DNA of 35,833 nt from Bacteriovorax sp. (GTDB lineage: Bacteria > Bdellovibrionota > Bacteriovoracia > Bacteriovoracales > Bacteriovoracaceae), in contig JACMNL010000095.1 of NCBI GenBank assembly GCA_014378525.1, forward strand, positions 1 to 35,833, in the 5' to 3' direction. The notes beneath the pieces were generated by a model. The model searched no databases. It was not told the DNA's origin and worked only from the letters and a program-made list of their open reading frames with translations. Position 1 is the first letter of the stretch; each line of letters starts with the position of its first letter. Shown here one piece after another: positions 8,850 through 16,792 of this stretch. Made by a program: the position numbers and the translations under genes.

Positions 8850-9854
8850 ATGTCGCTATTAGAAGTTAAGAATTTAAATATTCATTTTAAATCAGACCGG
8901 TCAAAAGAACCTATTCATGCTGTCCGCGATTTAAGTTTTTCACTTAAACAAGGTGAGATGCTTGGAGTGGTCGGTGAATCAGGTTCAGGAAAAAGTATTA
9001 CGAATCTTGCTTTGATGGGAATTCTCGCAGATAGTGCGATTGTTAAAGCAGACGTTGCAAAACTAAACGGAGTTGATCTTTTATCTTTAAAAGAAAAAGA
9101 ATGGCAAAAAATCAGAGGCCAGGAAATCTCGATGATTTTCCAGGACCCGATGACTGCACTCAATCCATTTTTATCAGTGCAGTTCCAGATGGTGGAAACG
9201 ATCCAGACTCATTTGGGTCTTTCAAAAAAAGATGCCATCGACAAGGCAGTTGAACTTTTGGGTCTTGTAGGAATACCTTCGCCTAAAGACAGACTCAAAG
9301 CTTACCCGTTCGAACTCTCAGGCGGTATGGCCCAGAGAGTGATGATCGCAATGGCGATTTCAACCAATCCAAAATTATTAATTGCAGATGAACCTACAAC
9401 CGCACTCGATGTAACAATCCAGAAGCAGATTTTAAATCTTATTAAAATGCTTCAGGAAAAAAATAATATGTCGGTAATCTTAGTTACTCACGATCTTGGT
9501 GTCGTCAGTGAATACAGTGAACGACTGCAGGTTATGTACGCTGGAGAAATTGTAGAATCAGGAAAAACAACTGACCTTATCACTCACCCGCGCCATCCTT
9601 ATACTCATGCACTTCTAGCAAGTCGCCCTGGTGCTTTAGTTGATAATTTAAAACGTATGCCGAAAACTCCGCTTCCTTCCATTTCAGGAATTGTTCCGGC
9701 CTTCCATCAAAGACCGATTGGCTGCCAGTTCAATCCACGTTGTGAATTCGTTACACCTGAATGCCAGAGAAGTCCGATTGCCATTGAAGTGATGGAGCCA
9801 AAACACAGAGAGTTCCGTTGCATTCACCCTATTCAGTCAGGAGTGATCTCGTGA
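8850..9854 (+). CDS. dppD: Dipeptide ABC transporter ATP-binding protein
   Basis: One of the two ATPase subunits of the importer, 334 residues. Walker A is GESGSGKSI at 42-50 (isoleucine replaces the usual threonine). The Q-loop region is [14 protein letters not shown], the signature LSGGMAQRV, Walker [15 protein letters not shown], and the switch VTHDLGVV. The oligo_HPY C-terminal domain contains GCQFNPRC...C...C, a four-cysteine set known in DppD/OppD relatives and sometimes reported to hold an iron-sulfur cluster. Its stop overlaps the dppF start in a GTGA arrangement. Confidence 0.92.
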   Translation: MSLLEVKNLNIHFKSDRSKEPIHAVRDLSFSLKQGEMLGVVGESGSGKSITNLALMGILADSAIVKADVAKLNGVDLLSLKEKEWQKIRGQEISMIFQDPMTALNPFLSVQFQMVETIQTHLGLSKKDAIDKAVELLGLVGIPSPKDRLKAYPFELSGGMAQRVMIAMAISTNPKLLIADEPTTALDVTIQKQILNLIKMLQEKNNMSVILVTHDLGVVSEYSERLQVMYAGEIVESGKTTDLITHPRHPYTHALLASRPGALVDNLKRMPKTPLPSISGIVPAFHQRPIGCQFNPRCEFVTPECQRSPIAIEVMEPKHREFRCIHPIQSGVIS

Positions 9855-10798
9855 ATAATATTTTAGAAGTTAATTCAGTTAATAAAATATTCCCTATCAG
9901 AAAAATGTTTAAAAAGCCGCTGGATTTAAAAGCGCTTTCTGATATCAATTTTACACTTGGATCCAACGAAACTTTAGGTATTGTTGGTGAATCAGGTTGC
10001 GGGAAAAGTACACTCGCTAAAGTTTTAACAAAACTTGAATCCCCTACGTCTGGTGATATCGAACTCTTAAAAATAAAATACCCTGACTACAATCCAAAAG
10101 ATTTCCATTCACATATCCAGATGGTTTTCCAGGATCCGTATCAGTCGCTGAATCCTAGAAAAAAAGCTTTCGATATTATCGCTGATCCTCTTCGAATCAA
10201 CACTGATAAATCAGAAGCAGAAATAAAAGAACTGGTTTATGCCATGATGAAACGCGTGGGACTTAGAGAAGAGTTTGCTCTTCGGTACCCTCACCATTTC
10301 AGCGGTGGCCAGAGACAAAGACTGGGAATTGCGCGTGCTTTAATGTTGAGACCGAAAGTTCTCATCTTAGATGAACCTGTTTCAGCTCTTGATGTTTCTA
10401 TTCAGGCCCAGGTTTTAAATTTACTTCTGGAACTTCAGCAGGAATTTTCTCTTTCATATTTATTCATTTCTCACGACCTCTCAGTCGTACAACACATCTC
10501 CGACAGAATTCTAGTAATGTATCTGGGAAGAGTTGTTGAGTATGGATCGCGTGATGAGATTTTTAATAATCCAAAACACCCCTACACTCAAATTCTTTTG
10601 GATAGTGCTCCGAAAATCGGGCTTAAATCGATAGCGACTAAAAATGATGTTGCTCCCGGTGAAGCACCGTCGGCGCTTTATTTACCAAAAGGATGTGCTT
10701 TCGCTCCACGCTGTCCGAAAAAGACAGCACATTGTGAAGAATCAATTCCTCCACTGGAAGATAAATACAATAGAATGGTTGCTTGTTTTAATGCTTAA
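9851..10798 (+). CDS. dppF: Dipeptide ABC transporter ATP-binding protein
   Basis: Second ATPase of the importer, 315 residues. The chosen start is GTG at 9851, which overlaps the dppD stop (GTGA) and has AGGAG at 9839-9843 seven bases upstream; an in-frame ATG at 9818 lacks this. Walker A is GESGCGKST at 46-54, with QMVFQDPYQSLNPR, signature SGGQRQRLGIARAL, Walker B LILDEPVSALDVSIQ and switch ISHDLSVV. The C-terminal part has a four-cysteine set, GCAFAPRC...C...C. It is the last gene of the operon and a weak terminator follows. Confidence 0.91.
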   Translation: MNNILEVNSVNKIFPIRKMFKKPLDLKALSDINFTLGSNETLGIVGESGCGKSTLAKVLTKLESPTSGDIELLKIKYPDYNPKDFHSHIQMVFQDPYQSLNPRKKAFDIIADPLRINTDKSEAEIKELVYAMMKRVGLREEFALRYPHHFSGGQRQRLGIARALMLRPKVLILDEPVSALDVSIQAQVLNLLLELQQEFSLSYLFISHDLSVVQHISDRILVMYLGRVVEYGSRDEIFNNPKHPYTQILLDSAPKIGLKSIATKNDVAPGEAPSALYLPKGCAFAPRCPKKTAHCEESIPPLEDKYNRMVACFNA

Positions 10799-10802
10799 CT
10801 AA

Positions 10803-10841
10803 AATCTGTGGAAATAATCGTTCCAGATTGAAACTTTTTTT
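10803..10841 (+). terminator. Probable terminator of the dpp operon
   Basis: AATCTG-TG-GAA (10803-10813) can pair with TTCCAGATT (10821-10829) with a two-base bulge and a short loop. It is followed by a T-run at 10835-10841. The stem is AT-rich, so it would be a modest terminator. Confidence 0.5.
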
Positions 10842-10884
10842 CATGACGAAAGACCCCGTTATTTACACAATATGTATTCTCATA

Positions 10885-10913
10885 TTAAAGTCAGGTACTC
10901 TGATTTGTAAAAT
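10885..10913 (+). promoter_or_regulatory. Candidate promoter of the 10931 membrane protein gene
   Basis: TTAAAG (10885-10890) and TAAAAT (10908-10913, preceded by TG) are separated by 17 bases. The start codon is about 18 bases downstream of the -10 box, with AAGGTGAC in between. The -35 match is partial. Confidence 0.4.
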
Positions 10914-10930
10914 TTAACTCAAGGTGACTA

Positions 10931-11533
10931 ATGGGCCTGATGTATATATTTCCTGTGACTGATGATTCAAGCGAAGGCGATCGCGTAGAAATTAAAAACG
11001 AAGAACTCACTTTAAAAACATACGGATTGCCGATGATTTTCTGGGGCTATCTGGCCGCGGCCGTTTCAGTTGTGCTTATCATGTGGCTAGCTGCTCATTC
11101 TGTCATTGCAAAGCTTCTGACCTACACAGATGACCCTTCAATGCTTTTTCTGGGTAACCTGGTCAAGTGGACTCTCATCCTTGCACCATTTGTTATGCTG
11201 GCATTTTTCTTCTACGAAAAAACTCTTTCTAAAAAAGACCGTACTGTCACTGTTGCTCATAAATTATTCTTCATTCCATTTTTAATAAAAAAATACCAGT
11301 TGATGGATAAGACTTCAGTGGTGGTGGAACATTTTATGGATTCGCCGAACATGGCAAAGATCAGGGCCCGTCAGGGACTGCCTTCAATGGAAGCGATGGA
11401 GATGAAGGGATTTGAGAACAAAGGTTACTTTGAACTTAATGTAGTGACCGCTGATGGTAAATCAGTAAACATTGACCGCCACTCTCGTAAAGCTGATCTT
11501 GTTAAGATGAAAGATTTACTGCTTAAGTACTAG
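10931..11533 (+). CDS. Two-helix membrane protein of unknown function
   Basis: I do not recognise this 200-residue protein. It has a short soluble N-terminus, two clear membrane segments at about 34-57 and 72-95, and a cytoplasmic-looking C-terminal half. That half is rich in beta strands at its start (DRTVTVAHKLFFIPFLIKKYQL, quoted here in part as a PH-like strand pattern) and ends in a basic helix. The layout of a membrane anchor plus a small PH/bPH2-like domain is a guess from the strand pattern only. ATG at 10931 has AAGGTGAC upstream. The gene stands alone between the dpp operon and a convergent hydrolase gene with which it shares stop-codon bases. Confidence 0.75.
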   Translation: MGLMYIFPVTDDSSEGDRVEIKNEELTLKTYGLPMIFWGYLAAAVSVVLIMWLAAHSVIAKLLTYTDDPSMLFLGNLVKWTLILAPFVMLAFFFYEKTLSKKDRTVTVAHKLFFIPFLIKKYQLMDKTSVVVEHFMDSPNMAKIRARQGLPSMEAMEMKGFENKGYFELNVVTADGKSVNIDRHSRKADLVKMKDLLLKY

Positions 11534-12546
11534 CGAAAGAATTCTTCAAGTCCCGCGATAACCTGATCACGATTCACATCACGATCCATTAGTACTTCAT
11601 GTTTTGAAGTCGGAAGAAGAGTTCTGTTGCAATGAGGAGCTTCTTCACACAGACGAATCATTTCGCCCGGCTCAGAATAAAGCTCGTTGCCTGCGTGGAA
11701 AACGCGAAGAGGAATTGTGATATCGCCGTAGTGCTTACGGATCGTGCGCGTTGTAGACATCACTTCATTCAACCATTGATTAGTCACTCCCCCGAGTTTT
11801 GCTTTGGGAAATAAATCAAACGTACTCATCGCCATTTCATAGCGTGCAGATGATGTCGTAAAAGCGTTGTTATCAAAGTCTCTTGTTGGATTAAATTCTT
11901 TTTGTCCGACAGCAAATTTTTTCGCGCGTCCTGCGGCCATCGATGCAAGAACAATAGTTCTCGCTACGGCATATGAATAGGGTGCTGTTAAAATTTTTAG
12001 CATCGGAGACGTTAAAGCAGCACGGTCAAAGTACTCAGGGTATCTTTGAAGGAAATCAACTGAAATCCCCGCTCCCAGTGAGTGTGCGAGAAGAAGTTTT
12101 TCACTGCAGTTTTTTTGAGCAACAACAGTATCCATAAAGATTTTAATATCGTCAGCATAGTTTTCGAAATGATCGACATAACCTTTTTGATAGTCAGATG
12201 AATCGGAAATCATTCTTTCTGAAGAGCCCTGCCCTCTGTGGTCCATTAAAAAATATGTGAATTGACCGGCAAGTTTCCCTGTATCAAGTGACTCAACAAC
12301 TTCAGCGTACTTTTCAATTGGCTCAGTTCTCCCCGGTAAAATAACCAGACAGCGAGTTGATGTTGGGTTCGTTGTATATGTAGCGTAGTGAATGGAAATT
12401 TTATTGCGGCCTTCGAATTCACCGTACTGATACTTATGTAAAACTGGAACGATTTTTTCCTGATATTCAGCTGCGTAATTAGCTTCGCTGATAGCAAAAA
12501 CTGAAGGAGATGTTGAAAGCAATAAAGCAATAATCAAACTCTTCAT
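11530..12546 (-). CDS. Exported alpha/beta hydrolase, PldB/monoacylglycerol-lipase-like
   Basis: Serine hydrolase of 338 residues likely to act on lysophospholipids or other lipid esters outside the cytoplasm. A signal peptide (MKSLIIALLLSTSPSVFA) precedes the fold. The landmarks are YFLMDHRGQGSSER, the nucleophile elbow AHSLGAG with Ser156, a probable acid Glu288 in FHAGNELYS, and the catalytic His316 in SKHEVLMDRD. This set resembles E. coli PldB, which lacks such an export signal as far as I recall. The frame also permits a GTG at 12567 overlapping the upstream stop (GTGA), but the ATG at 12546 has AAGGA at ideal distance and yields a clean signal peptide. It is the last gene of a minus-strand run. 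Confidence 0.8.
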   Translation of the reverse strand: MKSLIIALLLSTSPSVFAISEANYAAEYQEKIVPVLHKYQYGEFEGRNKISIHYATYTTNPTSTRCLVILPGRTEPIEKYAEVVESLDTGKLAGQFTYFLMDHRGQGSSERMISDSSDYQKGYVDHFENYADDIKIFMDTVVAQKNCSEKLLLAHSLGAGISVDFLQRYPEYFDRAALTSPMLKILTAPYSYAVARTIVLASMAAGRAKKFAVGQKEFNPTRDFDNNAFTTSSARYEMAMSTFDLFPKAKLGGVTNQWLNEVMSTTRTIRKHYGDITIPLRVFHAGNELYSEPGEMIRLCEEAPHCNRTLLPTSKHEVLMDRDVNRDQVIAGLEEFFR

Positions 12547-12563
12547 AAATCGTTCCTTGAGGA

Positions 12564-13301
12564 TCACCCTCGAAATTTTTTAAAGTCCTTATCCGATTCA
12601 GGAATCTCTTTGCTCTTTTGAACAAGTTCCTTATCACTCTTACGATCATTCTTTAGTTGTTTTTCTTTGGCAAGTCTCTCGTCTTTAAGTTTTTGCGACT
12701 CAGCAGAAAGAGGACGTGTATAAGTGTCTTTTTCGTAATCTACTTTATCAGTGTCAAAGAACTTAGGACGTTTCCCGCCAGCAAGCTTCTTTGCCTCATT
12801 GATCGGCCCTTTTTCTTTTTCCCAGTGATTCTTCCAGGTATCCGACTTCTCTTTTTGCTCAGCTTCGAATTTTGCCTGCTCGTCGAATTTATCCTGTCTA
12901 ATTTTTCCGATATCCTGTTCTTTTCGGATCAGGGGTTTTTTGGTTTGCTTTTTTTTTGAATAGTTTGAAGTTTTGTTTTTTAAACGGGCCTCATCAGATG
13001 CTTTGTCATGTTTTGAAATATCAATCGTCACATCGCCTAAGATCATAGTCTGGCAGGCAAGACGCTCTTTAGTGATATGAAAAACGTTTCCAAGAAGTTT
13101 TAATTCTTCAAATGGTGGTGGAGTTAAATTGTCTTCACCTGAAACGATTTTGATAATGCAATCAGTGCATGTCGCGTGTCCGCCGCAGCTTGATTTGATA
13201 TAAGTGTCAGCTTCACGAAGAGCAACGAGAAGGTTTTTACCTTCTTCAATCTGCACAACTTTGCCTTCAGGTCTTAGTGTTACTTTATGAGTCTTCGACA
13301 T
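12564..13301 (-). CDS. 2Fe-2S ferredoxin-domain protein with long charged C-terminal tail
   Basis: The first roughly 97 residues are a plant/vertebrate-type [2Fe-2S] ferredoxin domain. The cysteines are C39, C45, C48 and C83 (SSCGGHATCTDC and LACQT), the correct spacing for cluster binding. After residue 97 there are about 150 residues of highly charged, Lys/Asp/Glu-rich, low-complexity sequence with no domain I recognise; it looks disordered or helical. Electron-transfer function is well supported by the motif, but the tail is unusual for such ferredoxins and might bind nucleic acid or a partner protein. The start has AAGGAAG upstream. It lies 14 bases after the PHA-like small gene and 17 bases before the hydrolase. 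Confidence 0.83.
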   Translation of the reverse strand: MSKTHKVTLRPEGKVVQIEEGKNLLVALREADTYIKSSCGGHATCTDCIIKIVSGEDNLTPPPFEELKLLGNVFHITKERLACQTMILGDVTIDISKHDKASDEARLKNKTSNYSKKKQTKKPLIRKEQDIGKIRQDKFDEQAKFEAEQKEKSDTWKNHWEKEKGPINEAKKLAGGKRPKFFDTDKVDYEKDTYTRPLSAESQKLKDERLAKEKQLKNDRKSDKELVQKSKEIPESDKDFKKFRG

Positions 13302-13315
13302 ATCTTCCTTCTAAA

Positions 13316-13600
13316 TTATAAATTCTTGCGGATCTGCCCTTCGATCTTCTCTAAAATTTTATTCTTCAGAGGTTTTAATAAGAACGAAAGATCTAAATCC
13401 ACGTCACAGTGATCAGGCAGAAAACAAAGTGTAAGCGTGAAGCCAGAGCCTTTTGCAGTTACCACTTTTTTTGCATCGTCATACTTAACGTCTGCTTTAA
13501 CCTGAAATTTTTCAACATACTCCGGAGTGATCAGCGTTTTTACTTTTGCGTACGCTTCATCCGAGTTTGTAATTTGTTTGTATTCAATTTTCAGACCCAT
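13316..13600 (-). CDS. Small PHA_gran_rgn-like protein
   Basis: A 94-residue soluble protein. Its size and C-terminal half (a strand-rich SGFTLTLCFLPDHCDVDLDL, then SFLLKPLKNKILEKIEGQI) resemble the polyhydroxyalkanoic acid system protein family (PF09650). The evidence is pattern resemblance only. The open frame extends into dut, but the ATG at 13600 has GGGAG seven bases upstream and avoids the overlap, so I take it as the start. It sits 16 bases after dut. No PHA synthase or depolymerase lies in the window, so a link to PHA granules is uncertain. Confidence 0.68.
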   Translation of the reverse strand: MGLKIEYKQITNSDEAYAKVKTLITPEYVEKFQVKADVKYDDAKKVVTAKGSGFTLTLCFLPDHCDVDLDLSFLLKPLKNKILEKIEGQIRKNL

Positions 13601-13616
13601 CCCTGAGCTCCCTTTT

Positions 13617-14075
13617 TTATTGTCTTCCAGTAGAACCAAATCCACCGGCACCGCGTGCTGTTTCAGACAAATCATCTGTCGAGACAACGTACGTAGCTTG
13701 AGTCACCGGCGCCAAAACTAATTGAGCAACACGGTCACCGTGATTTATCACTTCATCAACCTTTCCAAGATTTCCTAAAATAATTTTAACTTCACCACGG
13801 TAATCTGAATCGATTGTCCCTGGCGCATTTAAAACCATCAGACCTGTCTTAAACGACAGACCAGAACGAGGTCTCACTTGCACTTCGTATCCATGAGGAA
13901 TCTCCATAGATAGACCTGTAGGAACTAAGACACGTTCACCTGGCTTAATTAAAAGTTTTTCTCCAGAACCTAGAGATGCGCGTACATCAGCACCCGCAGC
14001 TCCAGTAGTTTCATATGTTGGAAGAGCGAAGCTCTCATCGTAATGAGAGAGCTTCTTAACTTTAACTGTGATCAC
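13617..14075 (-). CDS. dut: Deoxyuridine 5'-triphosphate nucleotidohydrolase (dUTPase)
   Basis: Hydrolyses dUTP to dUMP and pyrophosphate, keeping uracil out of DNA and supplying the dTMP precursor. The 152-residue trimeric-type enzyme shows all five motifs: GAAGADVRA, RPRSGLSF, GTIDSDYRGEV, GDRVAQLVLAPV and the C-terminal arm RGAGGFGSTG. The start is GTG, immediately after the pnp stop (TAAGTG), with AAGGA inside the end of pnp, so translation is probably coupled to pnp. Nothing essential is missing. Confidence 0.95.
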   Translation of the reverse strand: MITVKVKKLSHYDESFALPTYETTGAAGADVRASLGSGEKLLIKPGERVLVPTGLSMEIPHGYEVQVRPRSGLSFKTGLMVLNAPGTIDSDYRGEVKIILGNLGKVDEVINHGDRVAQLVLAPVTQATYVVSTDDLSETARGAGGFGSTGRQ

Positions 14076-16205
14076 TTATTTTCCTTCTTTCTTCTTTAAA
14101 GATTGAACTGCTTTCGCCGACAATTTGATTCTTCCCATTTTGTCGATTTCCATAACTTTAACTTTAATCATGTCGCCTTCGCTCATGAAGTCAGCAGGGT
14201 TTTGAACGCGCTCATCAGAGAATTCCGAAACGTGAACTAAACCAGAAACTCCGTTACCGATTTCAACGAATGCTCCGTATTCTTTAATCGAGTCAACGCG
14301 TGCTTCATAAATTGTTCCGATTTCCGGCCCATTGATTTGCATGTTGATCGTAGCGATTGCAGTTTTAAGAACTTCCATATCAGAACCAAGAACTTTAACC
14401 ATACCTTCTTCAGTGATCTCGATTGTAACAGCGAAACCTTCCTGAAGTTTTTTGATGTTCTTTCCACCAGGTCCGATTAGGGCCCCAATTTTATCTGTAG
14501 GAATCATAACAGTCATGATTGTTGGAACACCTGGCTTGAATCCATCACGTGAAGTTGCGATCGTTTTTGCCATCTCTCCAAGAATGTGCATTCTTCCTTT
14601 GTACGCTTGTCCGATAGCATCTTCGATAATTTGTGGAGTTAATCCTGTAATCTTGATGTCCATCTGAATAGCTGTTACACCATCTTTTGTTCCGGCAACT
14701 TTAAAGTCCAGATCCCCTAGATGATCTTCATCACCTAAAATATCTGTAAGAATTTTGTATCTTGATCCATCAGTAATTAATCCCATTGCAATTCCTGCAA
14801 CCGGGTTAACGATAGGAATACCAGCGTCCATCATCGCCATCGATCCTGAACAAACAGAACCCATTGAAGATGATCCGTTTGATTCTAAAACTTCGCATAC
14901 GATACGAGTTGTGTAAGCGAAAGTTTCTTGAGGTGGCATAACTGCTTTAAGAGCGCGTTCAGCTAGATTTCCGTGACCTAATTCTCTTCTACCCGCTCCT
15001 CTCGATCCTTTTGCTTCACCAACTGAGAATCCAGGGAAGTTGTAGTGTAAGTAGAATTTTGAGTATGATAGCCCTGTGATACGGTCTTGCATTTGATCCC
15101 CAAGAGATCCACCAACAGTTACTGTGGCCATTACTTGTGTTTCACCACGAGTAAATAAAGAAGATCCGTGTGGGTGGTTAAGAATGTTAACTTCAGTTTC
15201 GATTTTACGAACCTCATCTAACTTTCTTCCAGCAATACGTTTTCCTTCATCAAGGATATCTGCTCTCATCATGTCATATAGAAGACCATCTACTGCTTTG
15301 TAAGCTTCTTTAGATGCGCCTTTGTCGTCTTTTAATCCGAATGCAGCAGGGTTTAATTTAATTTGTTCAGCAACCGCTTTGTTTAATGCACGAACAGCGT
15401 CCTGACGTTGCATTTTATCGTTGATTCCAAGAGCAGATCTTGCTGTAGTTGTGAAATCAGCTTTTACTTTTGCTGATAAAGTTACGTTAGCTTCAGCTGA
15501 AACATATGTACGTTTTTTCTTTCCAACTTCTTTTTGCATTTGATCGACAACAGCACAGAAAGTTCTGATTTGTTCGTGACCAAAATTGATAGCTTCTAGA
15601 ACTTCTTTTTCTGGAACGATCTTAGCTTCACCTTCAACCATTAAGATTGCATCTTTCGAAGCAGTGATAGCGATTTCGATATCAGATTTTTCCCATTCTT
15701 TGAATCCTGGGTTGATAACGAATTTACCATCAATACGACCAACTTTTAATGTTCCTAGAGATGCTGAAAATGGAATGTCTGAAATAGCGATAGCAGCACT
15801 TGCTCCTAATCCAGCTAGAACTTCAGGGTCACCGTTTTCATTGTATGAAAGAACTGAACATGTCACAACAGTGTCGAACATGTAGTCACTTGGGAACATC
15901 GGGCGTAATCCACGATCGATAATTCTACAAGTTAAAATTTCTGCAGTTGACGGGCGGTTTTCACGCTTAATGAATCCACCTAGGAATTTACCTGCTCCGT
16001 AAAATTTTTCCTGATATTCAACTAAAAGTGGAAAGAAATCCTGTCCGTCTTTTAATTCTCTGGCCGAGCAAACAGCAACCAGAACTTGCGTTCCGTTACA
16101 GCTTACAAGAACTGAACCATCAGCTTGTTTTGCAAGTCTTCCAGTTTCGATTGTGACTTCTTTGCCACCGTAATTGAGTTTGTACTCTTTTTTGTTTTCG
16201 TTCAT
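14076..16205 (-). CDS. pnp: Polyribonucleotide nucleotidyltransferase (PNPase)
   Basis: Phosphorolytic 3'-to-5' exoribonuclease of RNA decay. Its 709 residues follow the usual order: RNase PH domain 1 (YQEKFYGAGKFLGGFIKRE), an all-helical linker, RNase PH domain 2 (RGAGRRELGHGNLAERAL; GSVCSGSMAMMDAGIP), KH (DKIGALIGPGGKNIKKLQ) and S1 (YGAFVEIGNGVSGLVHVSE). An upstream in-frame ATG exists at 16226, but the ATG at 16205 has GGAG seven bases before it and gives the standard N-terminus. Located downstream of rpsO as in many proteobacteria, but separated from it by a strong terminator. Confidence 0.96.
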   Translation of the reverse strand: MNENKKEYKLNYGGKEVTIETGRLAKQADGSVLVSCNGTQVLVAVCSARELKDGQDFFPLLVEYQEKFYGAGKFLGGFIKRENRPSTAEILTCRIIDRGLRPMFPSDYMFDTVVTCSVLSYNENGDPEVLAGLGASAAIAISDIPFSASLGTLKVGRIDGKFVINPGFKEWEKSDIEIAITASKDAILMVEGEAKIVPEKEVLEAINFGHEQIRTFCAVVDQMQKEVGKKKRTYVSAEANVTLSAKVKADFTTTARSALGINDKMQRQDAVRALNKAVAEQIKLNPAAFGLKDDKGASKEAYKAVDGLLYDMMRADILDEGKRIAGRKLDEVRKIETEVNILNHPHGSSLFTRGETQVMATVTVGGSLGDQMQDRITGLSYSKFYLHYNFPGFSVGEAKGSRGAGRRELGHGNLAERALKAVMPPQETFAYTTRIVCEVLESNGSSSMGSVCSGSMAMMDAGIPIVNPVAGIAMGLITDGSRYKILTDILGDEDHLGDLDFKVAGTKDGVTAIQMDIKITGLTPQIIEDAIGQAYKGRMHILGEMAKTIATSRDGFKPGVPTIMTVMIPTDKIGALIGPGGKNIKKLQEGFAVTIEITEEGMVKVLGSDMEVLKTAIATINMQINGPEIGTIYEARVDSIKEYGAFVEIGNGVSGLVHVSEFSDERVQNPADFMSEGDMIKVKVMEIDKMGRIKLSAKAVQSLKKKEGK

Positions 16206-16390
16206 TCGTATCTCCATGAATGACATCTTAATTGATGCCGTTATATGGAAAAGAATTTTTAGGTTTTTGGTTTTTGAATTTTAAAAGATATTTCAAGATA
16301 GTGGGCAAATCGAACACTAACTTCAAATATCCTTCAAATTCTCACCCAAAAAATTCGAAGCTCTTTTCCTAGTAATATCTTAGCGCTTTA

Positions 16391-16421
16391 AAACAAAAAG
16401 GGAACCTCTTGGGTTCCCTTT
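16391..16421 (-). terminator. Intrinsic terminator after rpsO
   Basis: A perfect 10-bp inverted repeat, AAAGGGAACC (16397-16406) and GGTTCCCTTT (16412-16421), has a 5-base loop. On the minus strand it runs into a T-rich tract (complement of 16391-16399). It lies 14 bases after the rpsO stop and should separate rpsO from pnp, perhaps partially. Confidence 0.88.
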
Positions 16422-16434
16422 CTGGTAAGTTTTT

Positions 16435-16713
16435 TTACTTTCTTAGACCTAATTTCTTAATTAGTGCCTGGTACTTTGGAGCATCTGTTCTAGCGATATA
16501 AGCTAGAAGTCTTTTTCTTTGTCCGATCATCTTTAAAAGACCACGGTTTCCAGAATAGTCGTGCTTGTTAGCTGCAAAGTGAGGAGCAAGGTTGTGGATT
16601 CTAGTTGTAAGTAATGCAACTTGAACTGCAGTACATCCAGAGTCTTTTTCGCTTGATCCGAATTCTTTTCCAAATTCAGCTGTAATTTTTTTTGATTCTT
16701 CTAAAGTAATCAT
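16435..16713 (-). CDS. rpsO: 30S ribosomal protein S15
   Basis: Primary-binding protein of the small-subunit platform. The 92-residue product starts MITLEESKKITAEFG and contains the S15 signature region (LTTRIHNLAPHFAANKHDYS) and the GLLKMIGQRKRLLAYI helix. It ends in LIKKLGLRK, as S15 proteins do, and the length matches the usual 89-90 residues. The frame is open further upstream, but the ATG at 16713 has AAGGAG eight bases before it. A dyad at 16742-16755 in the leader could be an autoregulatory S15 site. Confidence 0.95.
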   Translation of the reverse strand: MITLEESKKITAEFGKEFGSSEKDSGCTAVQVALLTTRIHNLAPHFAANKHDYSGNRGLLKMIGQRKRLLAYIARTDAPKYQALIKKLGLRK

Positions 16714-16741
16714 CTTGGTTCTCCTTGCCAGTGTTCGAGCC

Positions 16742-16755
16742 GTGAGATTTCTCAC
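16742..16755. promoter_or_regulatory. Dyad in the rpsO leader
   Basis: GTGAGA and TCTCAC form a 6-bp inverted repeat around a 2-base centre, 29 bases upstream of the rpsO start. As RNA only a smaller stem with a 4-base loop is feasible. It could be part of an S15-binding leader or a DNA operator. Confidence 0.35.
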
Positions 16756-16792
16756 AACCTGAATAAAGGTGTTTTTTAATAGTTCCCACGTT

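Noticed and set aside
15586-15885. Plus-strand frame of 99 codons inside pnp
   Set aside because: It is antisense to the conserved RNase PH domain 1 of PNPase.
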